Origin: Colletes latitarsis
Taxonomy: Eukaryota > Arthropoda > Insecta > Hymenoptera > Colletidae
Length of the DNA stretch: 64,000 bases
Assembly: GCF_051014445.1 (NCBI RefSeq)
Contig: NC_135136.1
Coordinates: forward strand, 43,926,417 to 43,990,416
Reading direction: 5' to 3'
A program made the position numbers and the translations under genes. The notes under the pieces were generated by a model. The model had not been told where the DNA came from. It searched no databases and worked only from the letters and a program-made list of their open reading frames with translations. How positions within the stretch are numbered: the first letter of the stretch is position 1; every line of letters begins with the position of its first letter. Shown piece by piece: positions 22,341 to 55,462 of the stretch.

Positions 22341-25149
22341 ATGGAAACGAAAATAAACATCGAGGAATTAGCGCTAGAATCGAAGCAGAAGAAATTTCCT
22401 TCGAAAGATCGTTCGAACGACGAAAATAAAAGTCAAGTGGAAAGTAAAATAAATACCGATAAAGCGTCAGAATGTGAAAACATTGTTAATTCTACCGAGA
22501 ATTATACAACCGATTCGTCGGAAAATACAAGCAATACGGTTAATACCGCTACGTTCAAAAAGCCGACCGTAGTTATCAGTCCCAAACGTTCTCGGCCAGT
22601 AGGTCAAATTTCGAAAACATCGATACTTTCGATAGATGAAAATACCATTCGTTGTCCGGACCATGTTCCGATACCTCAACAACATTCCAACGATTCTCCT
22701 TTTCCATACGTAGAACCCTCCTGGGGTGGACGACCAGAAAAGGTTTATGAAATGGAGGTATTAAAATCTGGAGTCATCCTAGAGACAATTTCGCTCGCCG
22801 AACAAAATTTCTACATTGTTGGACGGTTGCCTTCTTGTCACGTATCCCTAGCACATCCAACTATTTCGAGATATCATGCTGTTTTGCAATATAGATCCAT
22901 GGAAGACCAGGATGATTCCAAAGGATTTTACGTTTACGATTTGGGAAGTACTCATGGTACATATTGGAATGGAAATCTTATAAAACCTTACGTTTACGTA
23001 AGGGTACGGGGCGGTCATATGCTTAGGTTTGGTTGTAGTCAAAGAAAATACATCTTAAAAGCACCACCGGACGATCAAGAGGAAGAATCTCGATATACTG
23101 TTTCAGAATTAAAAGTATTTTTTAGTTTTTTCGATATCATGTTTTCCACATTCAACGTCTATTTAATTTAGCCACTACTGTGCTTCCAATAAGGAGAAAT
23201 TACATTTCAGGAAATGAAAGCGTTGGAATTAGAAAAACGGGGTACGAACGGGGAAGCATCCGTAGATGATAAAGAGAGCGATGGTATTGATTGGGGTATG
23301 GGCGAGGATGCAGACGAAGAAACAGATTTACAAGAAAATCCTTATGCCTGCATCGTTGACGAGAATTTAGTTTTCGAGGATCCTAAGAAAACTCTAAGAG
23401 GCTGGTTCGAAAGAGAAGGATACGATTTGCAATATAAAACGGAAGAGAAGGGACCTGGGCAATTTTTATGTTGGGTGGAGTAAGTACAGATTCTTAATAC
23501 GATACGTCGTATACTTACGTGCATTTTTATTATGTATCTTTTCATGAAAATTATAGTCTTCCTATGGAAGAAGTTATCGGGCGTTCGGTGAGAGCAGAAG
23601 CTCTTGTCAAAGGCAAAAAGAAAGAATCTGTTGTGCAGTGCGCGTTGGAAGCCTGTAAAATCTTAGACAAGTATGGATTGTTAAGGCAAGCAAATCATGG
23701 TAGGGGCGAGAACTAAAAACTAGTTTTCCAAGTAGTAGTATTACCATACCGTTTAAATTTTCCATCTATCTCTTATCAAATTTGAAATACTATAATCCTT
23801 GGCAACACTTTGTTGGTGTATTTTACGCCCTCTGAACAACAAAAAGACTTTATATAAACGTAAATCTTTGAAAACTTTATTAGAAAGTTATGAGAGATTG
23901 TTGGACAGTATTTTGAGTTCGGTGGCACATCGCGGTTCGCGTTGGAACATAAATATGGATCGTTACGCGATACATCAAAGGTTTATTTCATAATAAATTG
24001 TGTATAGAAGCGAGGAAAAGGAAAACAAGAAATTGGGAAGCAGAAGATTATTACGATTCGGACGAAGATAATTTTTTGGATAGAACAGGATCGATAGAAA
24101 AAAAACGTGAGCAGAGAATGCGACTGGCTGGTAAATTGGAAGAAAAAGTCGAAACATACGATTCGTTGGTGAGTCGATGATGTCTATTTTATCATTTATC
24201 TGTTACAAAGATCGAAATTCAGGTAGAAATGTTATTCGTATTGTTTTTCCAGCTTGAAAAACATACAAAAGTTACGAAACGAATCTCACATTTATCAAAT
24301 TTAATAAAAACTTGGCAAAATGAAAATAATGCAGAGAAGGAAACAACAGAGGAAGACGCGTTAGATGTTTTTATGTCAAGCTTAAATTCGTTTGCTTTAA
24401 CCAAAAACGATATTGCCAAGATGAAACTGGAATTACAAACTCTTCGTAAAGAGGAAGCGGGATTAATTAAATTATTAAACTTGACACGACCGGCAAATTT
24501 ACCAGCTCTTATTTATCATGATGTCACCGCAGATCAAACGATACATTTAGGGAAAAGAAAGTCGAATCTTTCGCAAGGAACCTCATCGAAGGCAAGCGGA
24601 ATTCAACACTCTGTATATTGCTGTAGAAAGGTAAGCAATTATGAGTTTCAAAGTTTCATCGTTGTTAAACATTCCGTTTAAAACGTATAATCCTATTCCG
24701 AAATTTCATTGCATATCGCGTAGACGAAACAAACAAGTCATAAAACAGATACAGATAATAATCTACCAGTATCTAGTACAATCACGGACAGAGAAATGGA
24801 AATTGAATCTGAACGAGACTCGGACGTTGATGAGAAAGACGAGCTATTATTTAATTCTTCCTCTTTGATCGATAAGGAAAGCCCCGAATCACAGGCTTCT
24901 ACTATCAGTAATACTACCGTTATTACCCCTATTTCTAGTACTACTACTATCAATATAAATAAATCACACAGAAGAAACGAAAAACTACAAAAGCATGAAG
25001 GTGTAACAACGAAGAAACGCCGACAAGATTGGCAAAACTTAGCTTGCCATCAAGACGAGATTTACGCGGATAATTACTCGATGTGGGTTCCGCCGAAAGA
25101 TCAATTAGGTGATGGAAAAACAAATCTTAACGAAAAATACGGTTATTGA
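22341..25149 (+). CDS. SLC4A1AP: Kanadaptin (SLC4A1AP homolog), FHA-domain protein
   Basis: Six exons: 22341-23114, 23211-23479, 23557-23699, 24008-24168, 24253-24630 and 24724-25149. All join in phase to 2151 nt, 716 aa. An acidic/Ser-rich N-terminus precedes an FHA domain at about residues 138-250 (VGRLPSCHVSLAHPTISRYH and GSTHGTYWNG, the phosphothreonine-binding core). Then come a KTLRGWFEREGYDL segment and a dsRNA-binding-like stretch (SVVQCALEACKILDKYGLL). Coiled-coil and charged C-terminal parts follow (RKRKTRNWEAEDYYDSDED), ending in YSMWVPPKDQLGDG...NEKYGY, a strongly conserved kanadaptin tail. The vertebrate protein is mainly nuclear and has been linked to anion exchanger 1 and spliceosome-associated fractions; the insect role is unproven. 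The start is the ATG at 22341, not the upstream in-frame extension, which begins with a non-ATG codon. Confidence 0.93.
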
Positions 25150-26560
25150 AACGAAAATGAATTTTACAATAGATATTGTACTACTGTAACTTGCTTTTAA
25201 TGAATTACGTTTCGATATTGCACGATATTGTAAATATCCTTCGTTTATACAATGTATTCCCCTTATGTTAATTATATACATACTTGGTAGTATTTTGAGT
25301 TTTTCGTGATATCTACAATATTGTAATAAAAAAAAAAAAAAAAAAGCAAAGCAAACATATAGTGTACTAAGACTTGCGATCACGATACTAATACGGACTT
25401 TCGAGGTATACGAGTAAATCTTACACCTGATCTTGTACTTTCGGTAGTAAGAGACGAGCGACGGTTGTAGTTTCGGGAAGGACGGTAACTCCGGGAAAAC
25501 ACTCGAACCGAAACTAAACTTGTCAAAGTCGGTCACACCTACGTCTAATTAAATTTTCGTCTGGAATCTTTTAGAGTCGTAATTTCGACCCGAGGCAACC
25601 TCGAGCACAAGTATCAAGAATATTATTCGAGGCTCAAGGTTTAAGGTTTCCTTTGGAAAAACATGAAATGTATCGCAGCAATTGAACCTTCTCCCACCTA
25701 CCGCCTAATTCGCGATGTCGCTGCTAATGGTTCAAGATCGTTGTTATTCGTTCTGTGGATTTCGGCCTAACGGACGTATCGATAGTTTCTCGACTAATAA
25801 GGTATGTACGTACGTTTCATTTGGTCATACTATATCTAAACGCTTTTGATCACCACTACTGGTGCCTTTGTTTAATATTAATAAATTTCTGCTAGAAATT
25901 ATGTTGGAATTGTGAGAAAAACGGAATCGGATTTCGCGCGTTTTCCCTTGATATCTAACCGGCGTCGATTCATCGTATCTCTTTAAACAAAATTACATAT
26001 CTCGTACATATTATTTCAAGTTGAATTATTGTTTTTAATGCACTTGATTTTAATTTGCATTTTATTTCTGTCGGAGTCACTAATTGGAATTGAAATGCAA
26101 AACGAGAAGTTAGCGGCACCCAATGAACGCCATTGCCATTCAAACAATTCGAAACGCGTAAATATATATTATTATAATAAGTGACAGACAGCATACATAC
26201 ATTTTTAATATATTTTGCGTTTTAATGGCGGTTACATATTTCTGAGTATGAAATATTTATTAACGTTTTAAAAATTTATCACTATTAATTGTTACAATTA
26301 CATTTCTGTACAGTTTTCGATGCAAATTGATTAGAACATAGAAACTACGCAATTATTAATGGCCGTAATACCGATTATGCTGCATAGCTTATGCATGCAA
26401 AACGCAAACGTTTTGGAACGCGCGTGCGCGAAAATAGTGCTACATCTGGAAACACTTGATCAGTCAAGTCATTCCTAATATTTGTATTTTAAGTTTGAGC
26501 GGTCGATGCATTTTCATATCAGATATTTTTGATTTTACTTGAAAACAATAAAGCTAGAAG
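25150..26560. other. Kanadaptin 3' UTR and spacer to selenoprotein S
   Basis: AATAAA followed by a 20-nt A run at 25325-25345 marks the likely kanadaptin 3' end, about 175 nt after the stop. The rest is A/T-rich with no gene seen. The selenoprotein S promoter must lie in the last part, since its ATG is at 26561. Confidence 0.5.
25325..25330 (+). terminator. Poly(A) signal of kanadaptin
   Basis: AATAAA running directly into a genomic A tract. The A tract could cause internal priming in cDNA libraries, so the cleavage site itself may be slightly downstream. Confidence 0.55.
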
Positions 26561-27827
26561 ATGGATTACATCAGCGATGGTTAGTGAAATGTCTTCTTAT
26601 TCAAGGATAAGTAATGTGTCTATATATATATATGTGTATATATAAAACGCAAAACGTATAACCTAAAAATGTTTGGACGTTTCCAGAGAGGCGTTATTTT
26701 AACAAATTAATGTTCTTTACATTTGAATTAACTCTCGTTGGGATATTTATAGCGTAGGGTGTTTACGTTTTGTACTTTTCTCGTTTGTAGTAGGGTATAG
26801 ACGTGCATTTCTTTCGTTCGATATTACTTTGGGAAGTAAAGAGTTGAAATAGTATTGGTTGTTTTTCTTATTAAGACGGTATATTTCAAGATCCCGTAAA
26901 GCGATCAATTTGTACATGTAACGTGTGTCAAAGGGTAGTATCATGGTATAAACTCGATAGTTTGATCTGTTTGTTTGAATTATTTAACGTTTTAGGAATG
27001 GTTTTATTCCGCGTAATATAATTTTATCTTAAATATTGGATAGCATGGGCTTATATCGCGCCTGTGGGATGGTACATAATTGCAATTGCAATTTCCTTTT
27101 GGTACGCTTCTCCATACATTTGGGAAAAATATAGAAATTGGAAACTAAGAAAGGACGAACAGGATTATGCGGCCAAGTATCATAAGAGTAAGCAAATCAG
27201 ACATGCCAATCCTTTATAGTATTTCATTTACACTATCGTTTATTTTACGCAGCGTATGAAGTTATTAATTTATTTGTACGTACGTAGATACAGATCTTTT
27301 GCAAGAAAGATTGTCGGCTTTGGAAGCTTCGAGGCAAAGAATGCAACAAAATTATTATCAGAAATGTATGGTTGCGCGAGAAGAAAAAGAGGTAATTTAG
27401 AAAGTATATTTTGGATTTAGAAGGAAATTAAGAAAATGTTAAGGTCGTCGAGTGCAATCGAATTTATCCGAGCGAAAGAGTTAGGGGAAAGAAGGAAAAA
27501 TAGAAAAAAGAAATTTGTTCTTTCAGTGTAAAAGAGAACAGAAAGCGCAATCTAGATTAATAGATATAAATTTGGTGGGTCAAGGACTAGAGAACAAGTC
27601 AAACGATTGGTTCCCTGTTGGTAACGATAAACCTAAATCGGTAAAAAAAGGTACATAGCAACATCGATGGCAACGTCGATGGCAACGTCGATGGCAACGT
27701 CGAAGCGATATAGATTTATAGAGTACAGTATGTAATTTTTGTAGACTATAATCCGTTAATGGGAGACGGTTCCAGAGGGTATCGACCGCCAAAGCGCAGC
27801 CGCTGCGGAAACGGTGGGTGCGGATAA
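26561..27827 (+). CDS. SELENOS: Selenoprotein S / VIMP with Cys in place of Sec
   Basis: Five small exons: 26561-26579, 27044-27187, 27288-27391, 27527-27650 and 27745-27827. All phases agree: 474 nt, 157 aa. Layout: short lumenal N-terminus (MDYISDAWAYIAPVG), one membrane segment (~14-30, WYIIAIAISFWYASPYIW), a cytosolic coiled coil (RLSALEASRQRMQQNYYQK, REEKECKREQKAQSRLI), then DYNPLMGDGSRGYRPPKR and the end RCGNGGCG. In vertebrates the protein is an ER-membrane reductase partner of Derlin and p97/VCP in ER-associated degradation, and its penultimate residue is selenocysteine (GGUG). Here that codon is TGC (27819-27821), Cys, and the gene stops normally at TAA. Exon 1 is only 19 nt, chosen because its phase and donor GTTAGT fit the acceptor at 27043. 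Confidence 0.93.
27659..27701. repeat. 12-bp tandem repeat in SELENOS intron 4
   Basis: Four copies of a GCAACGTCGATG-type unit within the last intron. Low functional expectation; useful as a length polymorphism. Confidence 0.8.
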
Positions 27828-27914
27828 TTAAAAATATTCAGAAACTCGAATCATTTTGTTTTGTAACGCTATGTCGATAGCATCGATAATTGTGAAAAGG
27901 TAATCCTTTGTTAC

Positions 27915-27920
27915 AATAAA
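27915..27920 (+). terminator. Poly(A) signal of SELENOS
   Basis: AATAAA 88 nt after the stop. No SECIS-like requirement exists, since the Sec codon is replaced by Cys; no SECIS element was sought by folding. Confidence 0.55.
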
Positions 27921-30350
27921 ATTCTATACTTGTGGAGAAGTTGTTGATAGGATTTGAAAGTTACCTTGTATCGGACAATTTTCTCTAGGTATATTCTCGT
28001 TTTATTTTTTCGATCGGCCAAAGCGTTACAACGAAACGAAGTGAAAAGGAAATTAGCAGTAGCAGCGATTTCATCTAAAATTGTTTGAATATTTTTAGCG
28101 GAAGGTAAAATTGGTACAAGTGGAATTTGTAGAATTGGTAAAACGATGAAGGTTTTAACGTTATTTTTTATTAATAATCGTTACTGATACTATATTACGT
28201 AACGTCTCCGTATATCTTGTACGTCTTATATGTATATGCAGTAGTTGACAATAATGATCGTTATTTTAAAAATTATCTACACTTGTGCGCGCGTGTCTGC
28301 CTGCGTGTATGCGTATATTACTGATTTGTATTAATTAATCGACGTTATTCGCATCGTTTATTTTTTTCTGCAACGATGCAGTAAAACTGGACAATTATCC
28401 GTGTTTGTCTAATAATAAATAAGTTATTGCCTATGAAAACGTTTATCAATAAACGTTTCTTCCTTTCTTTCTTATGCGCTTTATTTACAAAATGTAAAGA
28501 AGATTTAAGCTAAATCACTCGTCAGCCTTCGTATTTAGATATCGACTTGGGAGCTAAAAGATGCAACTAAAATTGAAAGTTATCGACGTCTCGCGTAGTG
28601 TGCGGAACATTTTATCAGCATAGATCGTTTGATTCGAAATTTAATGATATGACGATAACGATGTGTCGTAGCTGGAACATATTCTGACAGTGTACGATAT
28701 CGATAACGTTCTCGGTGAACGAACGGAAAATGTTGATATATCTCGCGATAGTCTCTTCATAAGAGATTTAGTTGGTATTGGCAAGACCGATAGACACGTT
28801 AATGAAATCACTTACGAAGCGTCTCGCGCGTCTCGCGAAATTTATCGTTTAATTTATTTCTAAGGATACGAATCAGTCTGGTTTACATATGTATATGTAT
28901 AATTTGGCAGTTTGACAAACGGAAGAATATCGACGTTTCTCGTTGTACTCTGTTCCCCGTTCCAATTCTTAATGGGTAGTTAAATATAGGGATGGTTGAC
29001 GAACGAGCAAGTGCCATAACATACGGACAAAGAATAAGGATCAGTTTCGATAGAGTGGGTGACGAGGTGGTTAGAAGGTAAGAGGCAGTAAGAAACAGGA
29101 ATAGATGGAATCGTAACACGTGGGATTCAGAGTGGTATGGATAGAAATAAAAATGAAGATATGGGAAAGAACTATCGCGCAAATGAATGCTTACGCGGCG
29201 TTTTATTTTTGTTAAACCTGGAGGAATTACGACGTTACGCGCGTTATATGATACAAATGGCGCGAACCATCGTAAGAATTGTGCGAGGATGATAAACTAT
29301 AAAAATAACGTATTACTTTTGTCTCGCAAATTAGTAGGATGGTTCGGCGTAAAGTGAAGGTTCGTTCTCTCTCGCATAACGAAAATACCGTGAGCTCTCG
29401 ATCTCGAACGGATTATTTTCAGTACCTAAGTAACTACTATCTATCGATCGATCGATCGATCGATCCGTACCGTTCTTCCATACCATGAAGAAATCAAAGT
29501 GCAAGTCTCTATGTACAGTTTTATGGGCGTTCACTCTCCCGAAGAACCTACATATGTATATGTATAGGTATTTCTCTAACGGCCATTTACGTCATTAAAC
29601 TTGAACGAAGTTTGGCAAATTCAGCGTACAGTCGAAATATAGACCTATATGGAGATAGTTGGGATATTGTTACGGTGAATGTTACTTAAAATATATATAT
29701 ATATATATGTATGTTCTACGTGGCTATAGTTGACCGAATCGAGTTCTAGTCTAAACACGCTACAAAACCAAACTCCCTTATCGATTAATTAAATTTTTCA
29801 CTTCTTCTCGCCCGTCTGGATGGATTACACTTGTATCTATACACGCTACGGATTGATGGAAATTTGTTCATTTTGTTTAAATTTTCTTTTTCGAAATTTT
29901 ACACTCGTGGCTGATTTACACTTTAATTTATCTTTATATTTTTTGACGAAATATTTCGGAATCGATAATCCCCGGCAGTGTTTTCGACCTCCGTCCGTTC
30001 TTTGACGCCTAATCATCGATAACCAACTACTGTTTCGCTAAATAGTAACGACATCTAATCAGGCAATTATCCTTTCTCTTTCGTTTATCCTCTTTAAAAC
30101 GTTTTTAACTAATTACAAGAAATTTGAGCGATTATAGCGAGTGTTGCTTGTTGCTTAACTTGTCATCCCGTTTCCTTCGTTTGTATCGTTGCTGGTGGGA
30201 TTGATTCTTGACTCGAGAAGTCGTCGTCTCGCTACATCGAGAACACACTTAGTGATTTAAAGATTCTATTAGGTTCGATTAGGTTTAGTTTTTAATACGA
30301 TTTCGAAAACCTTTATCTGTGTGCGTATCTCGTTAAGCTGCCGTAATTCC

Positions 30351-30380
30351 GTTGGCGTTGGCGTTGGCGTTGGCGTTGGC
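30351..30380. repeat. (GTTGGC)n hexamer array
   Basis: Five uninterrupted GTTGGC units in the intergenic region between SELENOS and Robo. Confidence 0.85.
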
Positions 30381-31477
30381 TATCGTAAAAAATGAACATT
30401 GATCGACGACGTTGCGTGCCATTCGACGTTTCGTTCCGATGAAACGAGAAGGAATCGCAGTCGAGGAAAGGGTGGGTCTGCTGGTAGTATTTGCGAGGTT
30501 CGCGCCACGAGACGTCAATCAGCGGTTACGGCTACTTAAAGTTGACAGAAAGAGCGAGCACTGCGGCGCATACAGCTACAGTGAAACATTCTTCGACACG
30601 ATGATAATACTACTTACACTGCAGTCGCTATTACGGTATCTATACTCGACGATCGTTATAAAGAGGCGCGTTTTAGGAGAATCGCGCGTCAATTGTTTCG
30701 CTCTGACCGTTTCGCGATAAACGCATTGAGACTTTTCCTTAAAGTTTAGGAACGTTATATCGTTAAAAAGCAATATATGTACGGAACTTGGTGGCGAGAA
30801 CGCATAATCTATTGAAAAATAAATGTCACGTTGGATCGAAGCTCTAACTAGCGCACGTCCACGCGCATCGCCTATAATTGAAAACTCGTTCGCGAAAAAC
30901 TATCTACACTTGGATTTTACCAATTTTTCTTTCGTTAAACCCACGCATTTTCGTACGGTCCATCGTTTAAAACATTCTCGCTTACCCGACTTTCCCGCAC
31001 TCTTCCCTTCTATCTATATCCTTTTGATTCGAGGAGGGCAGTGAGTGTGCCGAGCAGAAAAAGAATCCTTTATCGCTACGATCGTGATAGATCGTGGTAG
31101 CGGTGCCAATCTACCGATTTAAATTGAAACGAAGGAAAAGAAAAAAAAAAAACACAATATACGTAATAGGAATTGTTGTTTTTTTTCTTTTCTTTTCAGA
31201 GGTAAGCGAAAAAGATAAAATGGTGAATATAAGCAGAGGAAATGTGTCGGAAAGGAGTAAGGAAAAAAATGGAAATCGAACGAATCGGATATGGTGGTAC
31301 CTAGGTCAACGGTTCAACGTTGAAGATGTCGAGGACGCGATCGAAAGGTACTTTGTAGTACACGCGTCCGGCCGCGATATTCGAGTATCGCAAAACGAGT
31401 CTATTCGTTGCGATCGAAGTAAATTATTTCGACGTTAGAGGTTCACCAGCGATCCTCCGCTTTGCGAACACGTGATA

Positions 31478-52296
<20,819 letters not shown>

Positions 52297-53455
52297 TTTT
52301 CTTTCCGCTATCCAAAGATTCCGGGATGCCGTGAATCACGAACGAGATTTGAAATTGGATGTTATCGCATGTTGTCGAATATTGATGGAAAGTTGCGAGG
52401 GCAAGACCAAATAAGGGTTAACAAAATGAAAGACACAGAAAGCACGCACGTCGAGGATACCGGTGAGGTTAAACCGGTAAGAGCGAGCACTCGCGAGAGG
52501 ATTCTCCTTTGGAGTTTGGAGCACAGCAGAGTAGCTTTCCAGGCGAGAGGCGTATCTTTCGGGGTGACACTCGCGAGCGCCTCATTTCCATGCCATTACA
52601 CGTTACCACAAACTACACGTACGTATGTACAAGACACGCGCACCCATACCTACATCATACCCACCCACGCGCACGCAGCACCTACGTGCCACCGTGTGTA
52701 CGTACAATAGGTACGCGTGTATGCGTACACGTTTCACTACGTATTCGCGTATATTCTCGCGTAAAGTAACGTAGCGTCAATGCACTGGCTGTCGGCCAAT
52801 CACCACCAATCCCATTCTTATCAGAGAAAACCGACGACGAGCGCTTTTGCAAGACGAACTTCTGACATCGCCGAGCCCTGGCCGCGCGCACGCACGCACG
52901 CAGGCATCCACGCACACGCACCAAACCCGCCTCTACGTATTCGAAATAACGTTTATACGCGCGTGTACACAAGTGCGCGTACGACGGCGACGACGACGAC
53001 CAGAACACACATACATGCACGTAGGCACATATCGATAGGAGCAAGAAAACGGCGGCCGGAGATCAGCACCAACGCACCGAACGACGTCCTTCTTCTAGCA
53101 TACTTTCATCCTCTTTACCAACGAATACTGCTATTCTAATTTTTTGATCGATCCAAGCCGCGCGTCCTCATTGCCGCCGACAAACGTACGACCACTGCTG
53201 ACTCGAGGCGGTTAATACCTTTTGCAATCTACGCATCTGTCGGTCTCGTCGAGTCTGTAATCGGGCCATCGGTTGTTCCGTTTCTTCGTGCAACAGCATT
53301 TCTTCGAAAATCGATCGCTTCGTGACCGACCGTTACGATACGAGTCGCTTCTCGGTTTATCCAACGAAAGCTATTCCTACTTGTCCTTGCAATTGCCATT
53401 TTTTCCAATTAACCAACACACTTTTATTATCGTAAATAATACGAGGATCGTGCGT

Positions 53456-53487
53456 GCCTGCCTGCGTGCCTGCGTGCCTGCGTGCCT
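53456..53487. repeat. (CTGCGTGC)n octamer repeat
   Basis: Four near-perfect 8-bp units in the Robo-cuticle gene spacer. Confidence 0.8.
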
Positions 53488-54888
53488 CTGCAATCGAATA
53501 AAAAAAAAATGAAATTTTAACTAAACGATCGTTCCACCATCGTTAAATCCAACCAACGCGACGGTCAAGTCACGACTGTGGGTGCAGCAATTCTTTTGGA
53601 ACACCACGCGGCCCTTCGGTTACGTTCGAGTATCCTCGTTCGTTCTCGGCTTTGCTTCGGCTACGCTTCGACTTTGCTTCGGCTACGCTTCCACTTCGCT
53701 TCGGCTTTCGGCGGCCCAAGTCGACTCGGCCTCGGCTTCAGTCTCGACCTCGGTCTCAGTCTCGATCGTCGCTGGGGGGGTAAAGTTCTATCGCGTATAC
53801 CTGGATCCTCTACTATAGAACAATACAAGTATGCATGTAGAAAAATGTAGACATACCACTATAATTGCATTTACAAGTCGAGTAAAATTGTACACGCGTA
53901 TTCGGTAGACCAGAGACGACTGCTCGTCAGCTCGCCATTGCTTTTTTCAAAAGTATCCTTATCGGAGAAACAACGTAGGCAGGTACCGGTCCAACTTTCA
54001 GTCGTACATCGTTCAAATTATCCACGAATATCGATTAACTATCCAATATAATAGAATCTATAGATTGCGATTAAACTCGGAATAGAGGGAAGAAAAACTA
54101 GATTGTTTCTTTTCCAATAAGAAGCTTGTTTCGTTAGTTGTCGGACAAGAGTATCGTTAGAGTATTATTAGTAATTGACGTAAATTTAGCGTATAATATA
54201 ACGAAATGCGATAGAATGGTAAGTTATTATGCGTAACGACGGTAAAGGGAATCGAACGACTCGCGCTGTTAAGTGGTTTCTAATTAAAAGAGACGATTGC
54301 GTAGAGAAATGCAGAAATAATGAAAAGCGAACGCGAGCTTTTCGATGCGAAAGGTATCTCGATGTAGCAGCCAATTTAAAAGAGAATGTACAAGACAACA
54401 ATAATAGGGTAGGAACGGGAGGGAAAATACGTATAAAGGGAATAAAGAGAAGATACACAGCCATGTCCACTCCTGATACCGGAAATGGATCGACTGGTCA
54501 AATAATCGTCAACTTCCTTTCGCAAATAACCGGAAACAGTAGAGAAGTACATAGCAGGAGGTAAAATAATTAGTTTATATCGATCTAAAAGTAGTAGGAT
54601 TTATCTAGAAAACTAGCTAAACAGAAACTAAGAAGGGTCCGTTCTTTTTCCTAAATCGTACCTGAGGTTTTAACAAAGATAAGAAACACGAGAGATCATT
54701 GTGGGATTTCGGAACGATGATATGGAAATTAATGCTGTTTGAGAGTTGGAGTCGAATCGCGTAATAAAAATGATTTATCGTATAAAAGTAGAATTCGGAA
54801 AAGTAAGTGGACAAAAGATTTCTAAATGCAGTATCGGCAAGTATTATTGCCTGTATTTACATAATTAATTGTGGAAGAAAAGAGGATC

Positions 54889-54960
54889 TCTAGATCGAGA
54901 TTGAAACCCGGATCTTCCCGCTTACTGGACGATTGCTTTATTCATTAAGCTATCCAGGTC
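54889..54960 (-). pseudogene. tRNA-like remnant (pseudo-tRNA or SINE head)
   Basis: Read on the minus strand, 72 nt with an A-box-like TAGCTTAATGA, a middle arm, and a T-arm-like stem-loop CGGG-TTTCAAT-CTCG with a 7-nt loop. The B box is degenerate, and the 3' acceptor strand (ATCTAGA) does not pair with the 5' GACCTGG, so it cannot be a working tRNA. It may be a decayed tRNA gene or the head of a tRNA-derived SINE. Confidence 0.3.
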
Positions 54961-55423
54961 ATCGACGATTCCTTCCCTCTGTAAGCCTCGTAATGCACAA
55001 TATGGCTGCTGTCTACATTATAACGTTTTCTTACTGGATTTTCCATTATTTCGTACACAAACGAACATATTTTCACCTAATTTCGTATTGTTTCGCATGG
55101 AATAACAACACTTTGCCTTAGGGATAGAATCAGTGTTGGAAAAATTATTTATTATTAAAAAATTATACACGTCGAGTAGATATCGTTACATGTTAAAGTG
55201 AAAAGATTTAGTGCCGCCCATTCGAGTATTCGTCGATGCTGGTAACTCATTCTCAAAATCGCAGAATCGTTTAGCGTGCGAGAAATAACGATAAAGGTCT
55301 AATACTATTTGACGACGCGTTCTGTTGAAAAATTCGCCGATGATTTCGTGGACGTGTTTCGTACCGGGCCGTTTCCATAGTATATGTCTGGAAAAAGATA
55401 CTAAAGTACATTCTGTTACTGAA

Positions 55424-55462
55424 CGATAGCTCGATAGCTCGATAGCTCGATAGCTCGATAGC
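55424..55462. repeat. (GATAGCTC)n octamer repeat
   Basis: Four to five perfect 8-bp units. Confidence 0.9.

Larger units (their letters stand above)
27828..31477. other. Intergenic region SELENOS to the Robo 3' end
   Basis: A poly(A) hexamer at 27915-27920 ends SELENOS. Simple repeats are visible: GATC tetramers (29441-29465), an AT run (about 29692-29707) and GTTGGC hexamers (30351-30380). No protein-coding signal on either strand. The part nearest 31477 should hold the Robo 3' UTR (minus strand). Confidence 0.5.

Noticed and set aside
23799..23993. Open frame between kanadaptin exons 3 and 4, tested as an extra exon
   Set aside because: Exons 3 and 4 join directly in phase and the joined peptide matches the family; inserting this frame breaks the phase.
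31094..31438. 114-codon plus-strand frame downstream of Robo
   Set aside because: Begins in a poly-A/Lys run, has no family similarity, and is antisense to the probable Robo 3' UTR.
53578..53850. 90-codon frame with repeated RLCFGYAS-like segments
   Set aside because: Caused by a CTTCGGCTACG low-complexity tract.
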